32,713 nucleotides of DNA from contig JAFYFC010000035.1 of assembly GCA_017543905.1 (NCBI GenBank), forward strand, positions 1-32,713. Direction: 5' to 3'. The position numbers and the translations under genes were made by a program. The stretch comes from Clostridia bacterium (GTDB lineage Bacteria; Bacillota; Clostridia; Christensenellales; Aristaeellaceae). A model generated the notes under the pieces. That model was not told the DNA's origin. It made no database searches and was given only the letters and a program-made list of their open reading frames with translations. This document shows positions 24,085 through 32,556 of the stretch, one piece after another (position 1 is the stretch's first letter; the number at the start of each line of letters is the position of its first letter).

Positions 24085-25937
24085 TGCTTGAACATATCGG
24101 TTCTCCCGCGGATATAAAGCAGCTTGACATAAGCCGCAAATACGCGCTCGCGGAAGAAATACGCGAAAAAATCATACAGACCGTTTCGCAAAACGGAGGT
24201 CATCTCGCGTCGAATTTAGGCTGTGTCGAGATGATTATCGCGATGCATGCGGTATTCGACGCGCCGCGCGACAAAATCGTGTTCGACGTGGGTCATCAGG
24301 CGTATGCGCACAAGCTGCTTACGGGCAGGTACGCCTGCTTTGACACGCTGAGACAGGCAGGAGGCATAAGCGGCTTTACCCGCGTAGGCGAGAGCGAATA
24401 CGATACCGTGTGCTCCGGACATGCCTCGGACAGCCTTTCCATAGCCCTGGGCATGGCGCGCGCCCGCGACCTTAAGGGCGAAAAGCACGAGGTCGTGGCG
24501 TTTCTTGGCGACGGCGCGCTCACGGGCGGTATGTGCTACGAGGCGCTTAACGACGCGGGACAGAGCAAGGCGCGACTCATCATACTTCTTAACGACAACG
24601 AAATGAGCATTTCCCGCAACGTGGGAGCGATGAGCCGTCATCTGACCCATATGAGGCAGAGCAGCGTTTACCGCAGCATGAAGCAATTCGTGCGCGGAAA
24701 GCTGCAACGCCTGCCCAAGGGCGGCAAGGGGCCGGTCAGAGTGCTTTCGGGTCTCAAGGACGCGCTTAAAGCCCTGCTTGTAAACGACCTGTTCTTCGAC
24801 AGTCTCGATATAGAGTATCTCGGTCCTATCGACGGGCACGATATTGCCGAAATGGAGCGCGTATTTAAGAACGCGCGAAATTACGACAGACCCGTCGTTA
24901 TACACTGCGTCACGCGCAAGGGCAAAGGCTATGCTCCCGCGGAAAACGATCCCGCGCCGTTTCACGGTGTGGAGGCGTTCGACGTTAAAAGCGGTAAAAG
25001 CGTCGAGCCCTCTTTTCCGTCATGCGGAAAAGAGGCAAGCGCTTGGCTCGCAGATAAAGCGCGGCAGGACAAACGTATATGCGCAGTCTCGGCGGCGATG
25101 CTTTCCGGCACGGGGCTTTTGGGGTTTGCAGCAGAGTATCCCGACAGGTGCTTCGACGTGGGCATCGCCGAGGAGCACGCCTGCGCGCTGGCGGCGGGTA
25201 TGGCGTTAAGCGGCATGAAGCCGTATCTCGCGCTGTATTCGACGTTTCTGCAAAGAGCCTGCGACCAGATAAACGTGAATATCTGCCTGAACAAAGCGCC
25301 TGTAACCCTGCTTATAGACCGCGCAGGCCTTACGGGAAGGGACGGAGAAACGCATCAGGGCGTGTTCGATTTAAGCTTTCTGCGCGCGCTGCCGAATTTG
25401 ATTATCGGTTCTCCGGCAAATCTTTACGAGCTTAAGCGTATGCTCGAGTTAAGCCTGTGCGCGGACGCGCCTTTTGCGATCAGATACCCAAAGCAGCTGC
25501 CAGATTCTGACGCCGTATGCGCTTTCGGCATGGGCGAGTGGAGCGAGGTAAAAGCGGGCGGCGACGTGTGTCTGATAGCGTACGGCCAGATGCTTTTGGA
25601 GACTCAGGCGGCAGCTGCTTTCCTTGAGCAAAGAGGCATAAATGCAGCCGTCTTCAACGCGAGATTTTTAAAACCTCTTGACGAAGACACGCTTAAGCGT
25701 ATTGCACATACGTATTCGCACGTATTCGTATTTGAGGACTGCGTGTGCGCCGGCAGTCTTGGGGAAGCCGTCTGCGCATATCTGCAGCGTATGCGCAGCG
25801 CCGCGAACGTTTATATAAAAACCGTGCCGGATATGTACCTGCCTGCCGGCAGCGTGCGGGAGCAGCTGAATATGTGCGGGCTTGACGCGGACGCGCTGGC
25901 GGCATACGTGCTCGAAAAAACGGAGACGTTCAAATGA
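24084..25937 (+). CDS. dxs: 1-deoxy-D-xylulose-5-phosphate synthase
   Basis: A 617-residue thiamine-diphosphate enzyme that condenses pyruvate and glyceraldehyde 3-phosphate, the first step of the MEP isoprenoid pathway feeding ispA just upstream. Motifs include FDVGHQAYAHKLLTGR (67-82), SGHASDSLSIALGMA, the TPP region GDGALTGG with LNDNEMSIS (142-176), IEYLGPIDGHD, the catalytic Glu in DVGIAEEHA (about 359-367) and DRAGLTGRDGETHQGVFD. I prefer ATG 24084 because it overlaps the ispA stop as TGATG; a TTG one codon earlier is also possible. No clear SD is seen, so translational coupling to ispA is likely. It ends in an ATGA overlap with tlyA. Confidence 0.97.
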   Translation: MLEHIGSPADIKQLDISRKYALAEEIREKIIQTVSQNGGHLASNLGCVEMIIAMHAVFDAPRDKIVFDVGHQAYAHKLLTGRYACFDTLRQAGGISGFTRVGESEYDTVCSGHASDSLSIALGMARARDLKGEKHEVVAFLGDGALTGGMCYEALNDAGQSKARLIILLNDNEMSISRNVGAMSRHLTHMRQSSVYRSMKQFVRGKLQRLPKGGKGPVRVLSGLKDALKALLVNDLFFDSLDIEYLGPIDGHDIAEMERVFKNARNYDRPVVIHCVTRKGKGYAPAENDPAPFHGVEAFDVKSGKSVEPSFPSCGKEASAWLADKARQDKRICAVSAAMLSGTGLLGFAAEYPDRCFDVGIAEEHACALAAGMALSGMKPYLALYSTFLQRACDQINVNICLNKAPVTLLIDRAGLTGRDGETHQGVFDLSFLRALPNLIIGSPANLYELKRMLELSLCADAPFAIRYPKQLPDSDAVCAFGMGEWSEVKAGGDVCLIAYGQMLLETQAAAAFLEQRGINAAVFNARFLKPLDEDTLKRIAHTYSHVFVFEDCVCAGSLGEAVCAYLQRMRSAANVYIKTVPDMYLPAGSVREQLNMCGLDADALAAYVLEKTETFK

Positions 25938-26737
25938 CGCTGCGGGCAGACGAAGCGCTCGTGCGCGCGAATCTTGCGGAGGATACGCGCCTGGCGGCGG
26001 CGCTCATTATGGAAGGGCGGGCGCTGTACGGCACGGAAAAAATACTTAAGCCATCCGATAAAATAAAGGATATTGCGCTACTGCGCATAAAGGGCGTGCT
26101 CGACGCGTACGTCAGCCGCGGCGCGTTCAAGCTGAAAAAGGCGTTCGAGGCGTTCGACATATCCGCTGAGGGCAAGGTCTGCATAGACGTCGGCGCTTCT
26201 ACCGGCGGCTTTACCGATATAATGCTCAGACAGGGCGCAAGACGCGTATACAGCGTAGACGTGGGCTACAATCTGCTGGACTGGCGTCTGCGTTCGGACA
26301 GCAGGGTCGTCTGCATGGAACGCACCAACGCGCGCTTCCTGACGGGCGATATGTTTGAGGAGCGCCCGTCCTTCGGAGCGACAGACGTTTCGTTTATTTC
26401 CCTTAAGGCGGTGCTGCCTGCGGCGCTTTCTGTGCTCGAGCCTGACGGCGATTTCGTGGCGCTAATCAAACCGCAGTTTGAAGCTGAAAAAGAGAAGGTT
26501 GGAGAAAAGGGCGTCGTGCGCAGCAAGGATGTGCACTGCGAGGTGATAGAAGGCATCATAGAGTTCTGCGAGGAGAGCAAAATCGCAGTGCGCGCGCTTG
26601 ACTATTCGCCTATACGCGGGCCGGAAGGGAATATCGAATTTTTGCTGCTGCTCAGAAACGCCCCGCCCGAAAGCGCGTTCGACCGTACCGTCATATATGA
26701 GGTCGTAGAGCGTGCAAATGTTAACTTTTGCCGTTAA
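25934..26737 (+). CDS. tlyA: TlyA/YqxC family rRNA 2'-O-methyltransferase (S4 plus FtsJ-like)
   Basis: A 267-residue protein with an N-terminal S4-type RNA-binding segment (1-60) and a Rossmann methyltransferase. SAM-site and family motifs are VSRGAFKLKKAFEAFDI, CIDVGASTGGFTDIMLRQGA (about 79-98), VYSVDVGYNLLDWRLR and ATDVSFISLKAVLPAAL, followed by LIKPQFEA and a late SPIRGPEGNIEFLLLL. TlyA proteins methylate rRNA cytidines at the 2'-O position; the hemolysin name is historical. The gene overlaps dxs by 4 bases. In many Clostridia nadK follows; here the next gene is argR after a 70-base promoter region. Confidence 0.93.
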   Translation: MTLRADEALVRANLAEDTRLAAALIMEGRALYGTEKILKPSDKIKDIALLRIKGVLDAYVSRGAFKLKKAFEAFDISAEGKVCIDVGASTGGFTDIMLRQGARRVYSVDVGYNLLDWRLRSDSRVVCMERTNARFLTGDMFEERPSFGATDVSFISLKAVLPAALSVLEPDGDFVALIKPQFEAEKEKVGEKGVVRSKDVHCEVIEGIIEFCEESKIAVRALDYSPIRGPEGNIEFLLLLRNAPPESAFDRTVIYEVVERANVNFCR

Positions 26738-26748
26738 CGGTTTTATGC

Positions 26749-26782
26749 TTGTATATTCATGCATTTATGCATTATAATATAC
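26749..26782 (+). promoter_or_regulatory. argR promoter with AT-rich palindrome, likely ArgR autoregulatory site
   Basis: TTGTAT (26749-26754), 18 bases and TATAAT (26773-26778) form a promoter inside the 70-base gap between tlyA and argR. GTATATT (26751-26757) and AATATAC (26776-26782) are inverted repeats flanking two ATGCAT units. Arginine repressors bind AT-rich palindromes of this general size, so self-control is plausible but not shown. Confidence 0.6.
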
Positions 26783-26807
26783 AAAAACGCAAGAACGGGG
26801 TATTCTT

Positions 26808-27266
26808 ATGAAAAGCAAGCGGCATGCGCTGATATTTGAGATAATAGCTGCTAAGGACATAGAAACACAGGAGGAATTGGCCGACGAACTGCGCTTATGC
26901 GGCGTCGACGTTACGCAGGCCACTGTTTCGCGCGATATTAAGGAGCTGCGGCTGGTAAAGGTGCTCTCCGCAAACGGTACGTATAAATATGCTCCGGCAG
27001 ACAGAAGCGACACGACGTCGAGCGACAGATACCTGCGCATATTTTCAGAGGCGGTGCTTTCGATACGCAGCGCGGGCAATCTCATTGTACTTAAAACGAT
27101 GACCGCATCTGCCCAAACGGCGGCGGAGGTCATAGACAACCTTGACTGGCCGGAAATAATCGGCACGATCGCGGGCGACAACACCGTGCTCGTTATAGTG
27201 CAGAACATTGAGGACGTAGACGAAACGATACAAAAATTCCGCAATCTTACGGGAAAGCGTGCTTAA
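26808..27266 (+). CDS. argR: Arginine repressor
   Basis: A 152-residue ArgR/AhrC regulator that binds operators of arginine genes when arginine is bound. The N-terminal winged-helix part shows ETQEELADELRLCGVDVTQATVSRDIKELRLVK in two segments (residues 19-51), and the C-terminal oligomerisation/arginine-binding part ends with EIIGTIAGDNTVLVIV (about 120-135), matching GTIAGDNT of the family. The SD is weak (CGGGG at about 26796), and the promoter lies just upstream. Its stop directly abuts the recN ATG, so the two are cotranscribed, as in Bacillus. Confidence 0.95.
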   Translation: MKSKRHALIFEIIAAKDIETQEELADELRLCGVDVTQATVSRDIKELRLVKVLSANGTYKYAPADRSDTTSSDRYLRIFSEAVLSIRSAGNLIVLKTMTASAQTAAEVIDNLDWPEIIGTIAGDNTVLVIVQNIEDVDETIQKFRNLTGKRA

Positions 27267-28982
27267 ATGCTGGCAGAGCTCAATATAAAAAACATAGCCC
27301 TGATCGAAAGCCTCCGCATAGAATTTACGCGGGGGCTGAATGTGCTTACGGGTGAAACCGGCACAGGCAAATCGATCGTGGTAGACTGTGTAAACCTCGC
27401 CCTGGGGCAAAGGGGCGGACGCGAGCTGGTACGCACTGGCGAGGAAAAGGGCAGCGTGCGCGCACTGTTCGACATCGGCGAAAGTAAGGCCGCGCGCGCT
27501 TTTCTGGAAGGCATGCAGCTTGAGTACGACGACGGTTATGTCGAGGTCAGCCGCGAACTGACCAGCAGCGGGCGCGGCATCTGCCGTATAAACGGCTGCG
27601 TGGTACCGCTGGGCACGCTCAGGGAGTTCACATCGCTTATAGTAGACCTGCACGGTCAGCAGGAGCACCAGCGTCTGCTTGACGCCTCCTATCACCTTGC
27701 GTATCTCGATTCGTTCGGAGATAAAGACATCGCGCCTCTGAAAACCGAAATGCAGGCTGCATATACACAGTATTCACAGGCGCGGCGCGCGCTCGACAAG
27801 CTGAACGAGGACGAAAAGAATTTATCGCAGCGCTTCGACATACTTACGATGCAGTCGAAGGAAATCTCTGCGGCGAAGCTGAAGATCGGGGAGGAGGAAG
27901 AGCTTGAACGCAAAAACCGGCTGTACGAGAACGCGGAAAAGCTTTCCGACAACATGCGAACAGCTTACGAGCGCGTTTATCTGGGCAGCGGCAAGAGCTT
28001 GAGCGCGCAGGACAGCCTCAAGAAGGCCGCGGACGCGCTGGGCAGCGTTTCCGACGTGGACGAAACCTGCGCGTTGCTTGCCGAAAGGCTCGAAAGCCTT
28101 TTGTGCGAGGTCAAGGATATAGGTTACGAGATACAGTCGATTTACGAGGAGCTTTCGTTCGATCCTGCCGAGAAAGAGCGCGTGCAGGACAGGCTCGAAG
28201 AGATAAAGCGTCTGAAGCGCAAATACGGCCCTGAGCTTGCGGACGTGCTGGAATTCGGCAAAAGAGCTGCTCAGGAGCTTGAAACGCTTAAGAACATAGA
28301 CAGCCGCAGGGAGGAGCTCGAAGAAGAGTACAACGCTGCGGAGAAGGTGCTGCGCGCCGCCGCCGCAAGGCTGACCGAAAAGCGCCGCGAATACGCGCGT
28401 CTGCTCGAAGGCGAGATCATGGAGCAGTTAAAGCAGCTTGGTATGGAGCGCACGCAGCTTAAATGCGAGTTCGAGCCGCGCCGCGAGATCGCCCCGGGCG
28501 GAGCCGAGGACGTGCAGTTCATGATATCGCCCAATCCCGGCGAGCCGCTGCGTCCGCTGACGGCGATAGCGTCCGGCGGCGAGATATCGCGCTTCATGCT
28601 GGCGCTCAAGGTCATACTTGCAAAAAACGACGGCATCGGCACAATGATATTCGATGAGATAGATACGGGAATCTCTGGACGCATGGCGGAGACGGTCGGC
28701 GAAAAAATGAGCGTGCTCGCCGCCGAAAGACAGGTCATCGCGGTCACGCATCTTGCGCAGATCGCCGCGCTCGCGGACACGCAGTTCCGTGTCGAAAAGA
28801 CCGTAACGGACGGCCGCACCGGCTCGCACGTCGCGCAGCTGGACCACGCGGGCAGGATAAGCGAGCTTGCAAGGCTCGTGGGCGGCGCCGGAGGCGAGGA
28901 CAGCGGGCTCAAGCACGCCGAGAGCATGCTTACAAGCGCGGAAGCAAAAAAGCGCGAGCTGCGCGCGGCTTTAAAGGAGTAG
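27267..28982 (+). CDS. recN: DNA repair protein RecN
   Basis: A 571-residue SMC-like ATPase of double-strand-break repair. Walker A is GETGTGKS at residues 29-36, followed by LALGQRGG. DLHGQQEHQRLLD is the family-specific segment; two coiled-coil arms span roughly 155-400. The signature SGGEISRFMLALK lies near 435 and Walker B MIFDEIDTGISG near 460, then VIAVTHLAQIAALAD. The length is standard. ATG 27267 begins right after the argR stop. In sporeformers spoIVB and spo0A usually follow recN; here udk follows 3 bases after the stop. Confidence 0.97.
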   Translation: MLAELNIKNIALIESLRIEFTRGLNVLTGETGTGKSIVVDCVNLALGQRGGRELVRTGEEKGSVRALFDIGESKAARAFLEGMQLEYDDGYVEVSRELTSSGRGICRINGCVVPLGTLREFTSLIVDLHGQQEHQRLLDASYHLAYLDSFGDKDIAPLKTEMQAAYTQYSQARRALDKLNEDEKNLSQRFDILTMQSKEISAAKLKIGEEEELERKNRLYENAEKLSDNMRTAYERVYLGSGKSLSAQDSLKKAADALGSVSDVDETCALLAERLESLLCEVKDIGYEIQSIYEELSFDPAEKERVQDRLEEIKRLKRKYGPELADVLEFGKRAAQELETLKNIDSRREELEEEYNAAEKVLRAAAARLTEKRREYARLLEGEIMEQLKQLGMERTQLKCEFEPRREIAPGGAEDVQFMISPNPGEPLRPLTAIASGGEISRFMLALKVILAKNDGIGTMIFDEIDTGISGRMAETVGEKMSVLAAERQVIAVTHLAQIAALADTQFRVEKTVTDGRTGSHVAQLDHAGRISELARLVGGAGGEDSGLKHAESMLTSAEAKKRELRAALKE

Positions 28983-28985
28983 CAT

Positions 28986-29600
28986 ATGCTTACGATAGGT
29001 ATCTGCGGCGCGAGCGGCTCGGGCAAATCCACGCTGGCGCTGGAGCTTCAGCAGAGACTGCGCGGCAGCACTCTGCTGCTCAATCAGGACGCGTATTACC
29101 GCGACCACGCGTATCTTCCGATGGAGGAGAGGCGCAAAATCAACTACGACGAGCCGGACGTGTTCGAGCACGACGAATTATTGTACGATCTGAAGTGTCT
29201 CAAGGCAGGCAAGCCGATCACGCGCAAGGCATACGATTATAAGCAGCACTGCAGGGCAGACATCGCAGGCGAGCTTATACAGCCGCCGGACACCGTGATA
29301 ATCGAAGGGATACACGCATTTCACGACGAACGTCTGCGCGACGAAATGGATTTCAAAATCTATATCAGCGTCGATCCGGATATTTGCCTTCTGCGCCGCA
29401 TTAAGCGCGACATACTCGAACGCGGCCGCGATATAAACGGTATCGCGGAGCAGTATATGGCCACAGTAAAGCCTATGTACGAAAAATATATACGCGCGTA
29501 CGTAAATTACGCGGATATAATAGTAAACCGCGGCGGGCGCAACGCCCGTATCAGCGATATGCTGGCGTCATATATAAACGGAGGCTTCAAAGCCGAGTGA
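28986..29600 (+). CDS. udk: Uridine kinase-like P-loop kinase
   Basis: A 204-residue uridine/cytidine kinase that phosphorylates uridine to UMP in pyrimidine salvage. The P-loop is GASGSGKS (8-15), LLLNQDAYYRD follows, then INYDEPDVFEHDELLYDL and the base-binding YDYKQHCR. VIIEGIHAF and LLRRIKRDILERGRDINGI (lid region) complete the family order. The length matches Udk. AAAGGAG lies in the recN end, and the ATG is 3 bases after that stop, so it belongs to the same transcript. A terminator follows at 29621. Phosphoribulokinase-like relatives share the fold, but the motifs suit uridine kinase. Confidence 0.9.
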   Translation: MLTIGICGASGSGKSTLALELQQRLRGSTLLLNQDAYYRDHAYLPMEERRKINYDEPDVFEHDELLYDLKCLKAGKPITRKAYDYKQHCRADIAGELIQPPDTVIIEGIHAFHDERLRDEMDFKIYISVDPDICLLRRIKRDILERGRDINGIAEQYMATVKPMYEKYIRAYVNYADIIVNRGGRNARISDMLASYINGGFKAE

Positions 29601-29620
29601 GAGGCGCCAAAGCAGGATTA

Positions 29621-29667
29621 AGGCTTCCGGCAGTTTAAACACAAGCTGCCGGAAGCCTGACGTTTTT
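29621..29667 (+). terminator. Terminator between convergent udk and hydratase genes
   Basis: A 13-bp perfect stem, AGGCTTCCGGCAG (29621-29633) pairing with 29646-29658, closes a 12-base loop and is followed by GACGTTTTTG. On the minus strand the run after the stem is less U-rich, so it serves the plus-strand transcript best. Confidence 0.75.
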
Positions 29668-29694
29668 GAGTATGTCAGTGCGATTTTGCGAAAA

Positions 29695-30225
29695 TCAGCG
29701 CCTGTAAATATCTCCGCCGCGCAGGTCGAGCGCCGCAAATGCGGGGAAGTCGCATAGCGTAAGCTCGCGCACGGCCTCTGTGCCGAGGTCCTCATAACAC
29801 ACTGTGCGGCAGTTGGTTATATGGCGCGCAAGCAGCGCGGCTGCACCTCCCACACATACGAAATACATCGCGCGGTGCCTTGCGATCTCTTCTTTGACTA
29901 TCTGACTGCGTTCGCCCTTGCCTATCATGCATTTCAGGCCCTGCGCCAGCAGCTGCGGCGTATACGCGTCCATACGGCCGGAGGTCGTGGGACCGCAGGG
30001 CCCTATCACGTGTCCCGGGGAAGCCGGGGCTGGCCCTGCGTAATATATGGAAGCGCCGCTTAAATCGAAGGGCAGGCGCTCTCCTTTTGCGAGCGCTTCA
30101 GCGATACGCTTGTGCGCTGCGTCGCGCGCCGTGTACGTTTTTCCGCTTAACAGCACACAGTCTCCTGCGTTAAGCCGGAGTATGTCCTCTTCCTTCAGCG
30201 GCAGCGTAAGCTTTATCGTATCCAT
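29695..30225 (-). CDS. Fe-S fumarate/tartrate hydratase, beta subunit
   Basis: A 176-residue protein equal to the C-terminal part of class I fumarase and the beta subunit of L(+)-tartrate dehydratase. The family patterns GDCVLLSGKTYTARDAAHKRI (21-41, here with a central K-T-Y) and IYYAGPAPASPGHVIGPCGPTTSGRMDAYT (about 60-90) are clear, with GKG and GGAAALLA following. It forms a hetero-oligomer with the alpha subunit to add water to fumarate, giving malate, or to dehydrate a similar diacid. ATG 30225 directly follows the alpha stop (30226-30228), with GAGGCGG upstream. The substrate among fumarate, tartrate or mesaconate cannot be decided from sequence alone. Confidence 0.9.
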   Translation of the reverse strand: MDTIKLTLPLKEEDILRLNAGDCVLLSGKTYTARDAAHKRIAEALAKGERLPFDLSGASIYYAGPAPASPGHVIGPCGPTTSGRMDAYTPQLLAQGLKCMIGKGERSQIVKEEIARHRAMYFVCVGGAAALLARHITNCRTVCYEDLGTEAVRELTLCDFPAFAALDLRGGDIYRR

Positions 30226-31071
30226 TCAAATAACCGCCTCCGCGTGCCGCGACGCATGACAGCATACGTTTACCGCCGCAGGCAGCCCCGCGATGTGCGT
30301 GGGCAGCGCGTGTATGTTTACCTTGAGACAGGTGGTTTTGCCGCCGAGTCCGGCGGGACCGATGCCGAGGCTGTTTATACGTTCAAGCGCCGTGCGTTCG
30401 AGCTGCGCGTACCGCACATCCCCGTTCGCGCTGTCTACTCCGCGCGCGGTCATGAGCTTTGCGTAAAGCGCGGCCTGCTCGAACGTGCCGCCCACGCATA
30501 CGCCCAGTATCATAGGCGGGCACGCGTTCGCGCCTGCCTTCGCAGCGGTATCAACGATAAAATCGAGCACGCCGGCTTCGCCCTCGGCGGGCTTCAGCAT
30601 TTTTACGGCAGACATGTTTTCACTGCCGAAGCCCTTGCAGATCACGAGCAGGCGTATGCTTTCGCCGCCCACTATGCGGGCATGGATCACCGCGGGCGTG
30701 TTGTCGCGGGTATTCGTCCTGTCGTATAGGGGATCGCTTACCACGCTTTTGCGCAGATAAAACTCCCCGTACGCCTCGCTTACGGCGGAATTTATCGCCG
30801 CATCAAAACCGCCGCCCTCTATGTGCGCGTCCTGCCCGACTTCAGCAAATACGATGCACATGCCCGTATCCTGGCATACGGCTATACGTTCTTCGGCGGC
30901 GATTTTGTAATTCAGGCGTATCTGTTCAAGCGCGCTTACGGCTGCCGGCGACGTCTCCGCCAAAATGCCTGCGTCTATCGCCGCGGAGATGTCGCTGCTT
31001 ATAAAGAAGTTCGCTTCGTATATCAGCCGCTTTACGGTTTGTTTTATTTGTTCTGCGTATATGACGCGCAT
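30226..31071 (-). CDS. Fe-S fumarate/tartrate hydratase, alpha subunit
   Basis: A 281-residue protein of the class I fumarase N-terminal type, carrying the [4Fe-4S] cluster and active site. Key text is ERIAVCQDTGMCIVFAEVG (about 61-79), RTNTRDNTPAVIHARIV, KGFGSENMSAVKML, ANACPPMILGVCVGGTFEQA and LGIGPAGLGGKTTCLKVNIH; cysteines in the first, fourth and fifth of these fit the cluster ligands. The reaction is reversible hydration of fumarate or dehydration of tartrate. Its ATG lies 2 bases after the uxaC stop with no SD of its own, so it depends on uxaC translation. Grouping with uxaC hints at a role after uronate breakdown, perhaps redox disposal to succinate, though this is inference. Confidence 0.9.
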   Translation of the reverse strand: MRVIYAEQIKQTVKRLIYEANFFISSDISAAIDAGILAETSPAAVSALEQIRLNYKIAAEERIAVCQDTGMCIVFAEVGQDAHIEGGGFDAAINSAVSEAYGEFYLRKSVVSDPLYDRTNTRDNTPAVIHARIVGGESIRLLVICKGFGSENMSAVKMLKPAEGEAGVLDFIVDTAAKAGANACPPMILGVCVGGTFEQAALYAKLMTARGVDSANGDVRYAQLERTALERINSLGIGPAGLGGKTTCLKVNIHALPTHIAGLPAAVNVCCHASRHAEAVI

Positions 31072-31073
31072 GG

Positions 31074-32477
31074 TCAGAACTTAAAGTATTTTTCGGCGTT
31101 TTCGTAGCAGATGCCCTGCACGATTTCCTTAAGCGTATCGTAATCCTCGGGATACTCGCCGTTTTCGACCCACTGACCGATAATGTCGCAGAGTATGCGG
31201 CGGAAGTATTCGTGTCTTGGATAGCTCACGAAGGAACGCGAATCCGTGAGCATGCCCACGAACGCGCTTAACGCGCCCAGCGCCGCGAGCGTTTTCATCT
31301 GGTCGCGCATGCCGTCCAGCTGATCGCAGAACCACCAGGCCGAGCCGAACTGCATTTTTCCGTAAACGCCGCCGTGCGTCTGGAAATTGCCTATCGTGGT
31401 GCCCAATACGTAGTTTGCGGCGGGATTCAGTGAATACAGTATCGTGCGCGGCAGGCAGCCGTTTTTCTCCTGTGCGTCAAGCAGCTTGTTAAGCTGTTCG
31501 CTGATAGGCGCGTCGCTGATTGAGTCGAAGCCCACGTCGGCACCGTATTTTTTGAATATGTTCGTATTGTTGTTGCGCTGCGCGTTCATGTGGTACTGCT
31601 GCGCCCAGTCGAGCCGGTTGTAAATTTCGCCGAGCTTTATCATTACGTAGCCGCGGTAGTTGTCGGTCTCGGCCTCGGCGGGCACTTCGCCGCGCATCGC
31701 ATTTTCAAACGCGGCGTTCACCAGCGCCATGTCGGTTTCGGCGCAGGGCACGGTATCCAGCGCGTGATCGGATATACGGCAGCCGCGCGCGGCGAAATAC
31801 TCGGCGCGCACGCCAAGCGCCTTGACGACGTCCTCGGGAGAATTAATTGAAACGCCGGAGACCTGCGACAGCGTTTTGATATATTCGCTGAAGCCGGCAA
31901 GATTTACCTTGACCGCCTTATCGGGTCTGAAGGTGGGCAGCACCTTGACGGGGAAGCTCGCGTCCTTGCTAAGCGCCTCGTGATACTCCAGCGTATCCGC
32001 GGGGTCGTCGGTTGTGCAGACAACCTTGACGTTAAAGCGTTCTATCAGTCTGCGGGGCAGATAGTCGGGCGTCGCGAGCAGCTCGTTGCATTTTTCCCAG
32101 ATCGCGGGAGCGCTTGCTTCCGTAAGAGGTTCGCTAATCCCGAATACCCGCTTGAGCTCCTGATGCGTCCAGTGGTACAGGGGGTTTCCGATCGCGCGCT
32201 GAATGCATTTTGCGTATTCGATGAATTTCAGGTATTCGTCGCCGTCGCCGCGTATGAATTTATCGTCCACGCCCATAGAAGCCATCAGTCGCCATTTGTA
32301 GTGGTCGCCGCCCAGAAACAGATGCGTGATGTTCCGGAAGGGCTTGTTTTCATATATCTCCTTAGGACTAAGGTGGCAGTGGTAATCGATTATCGGCATG
32401 CTTTCGGCATATTCGTGATACAGCTTTCGGGCCGTTTCGCTTGAGAGCAGGAAATCCTCGTCCATAAAACGCTTCAT
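31074..32477 (-). CDS. uxaC: Glucuronate isomerase
   Basis: A 467-residue uronate isomerase of the amidohydrolase-like superfamily, converting D-glucuronate to D-fructuronate and D-galacturonate to D-tagaturonate at the start of hexuronate breakdown. Family motifs are MPIIDYHCHLSPKEIYENKPF, LFLGGDHYKWRLMASMGV, LYHWTHQELKRVFGI, VCTTDDPADTLEYH, SISDAPISEQL and MLTDSRSFVSYPRHEYFRRI. The His pair in HCH and the TDD motif are metal/active-site parts. The length is typical. ATG 32477 is preceded by GGAGG at correct spacing. The 5' leader carries a hairpin and a likely promoter. No uxaA/B, uxuA/B or kdgK lies within the window, so the rest of the pathway must be elsewhere or absent. Confidence 0.96.
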   Translation of the reverse strand: MKRFMDEDFLLSSETARKLYHEYAESMPIIDYHCHLSPKEIYENKPFRNITHLFLGGDHYKWRLMASMGVDDKFIRGDGDEYLKFIEYAKCIQRAIGNPLYHWTHQELKRVFGISEPLTEASAPAIWEKCNELLATPDYLPRRLIERFNVKVVCTTDDPADTLEYHEALSKDASFPVKVLPTFRPDKAVKVNLAGFSEYIKTLSQVSGVSINSPEDVVKALGVRAEYFAARGCRISDHALDTVPCAETDMALVNAAFENAMRGEVPAEAETDNYRGYVMIKLGEIYNRLDWAQQYHMNAQRNNNTNIFKKYGADVGFDSISDAPISEQLNKLLDAQEKNGCLPRTILYSLNPAANYVLGTTIGNFQTHGGVYGKMQFGSAWWFCDQLDGMRDQMKTLAALGALSAFVGMLTDSRSFVSYPRHEYFRRILCDIIGQWVENGEYPEDYDTLKEIVQGICYENAEKYFKF

Positions 32478-32494
32478 AAAAACCTCCGTATTGC

Positions 32495-32514
32495 TTGCGC
32501 GTGCCTGCGCGCAA
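32495..32514 (-). promoter_or_regulatory. Hairpin or operator palindrome in the uxaC leader
   Basis: TTGCGCG (32495-32501) and CGCGCAA (32508-32514) are perfect 7-base inverted repeats around a 6-base loop. It lies between the -10 box and the SD (plus 32483-32487), near the expected start of transcription, so it is either an operator or a 5'-end mRNA hairpin. Confidence 0.55.
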
Positions 32515-32527
32515 ATTCGTCAAGCAT

Positions 32528-32556
32528 AAAATATCACTGTTTTGCGCTTATGTCAA
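32528..32556 (-). promoter_or_regulatory. Probable uxaC promoter
   Basis: On the minus strand TTGACA (plus 32551-32556), a 17-base spacer and TATTTT (plus 32528-32533) form a sigma-A type promoter. A second TTGACA (plus 32581-32586) and a TATAAT (plus 32562-32567) lie upstream but are only 13 bases apart, too close to form a promoter together. A related GCTTGAC text lies downstream at plus 32518-32524. Confidence 0.55.
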
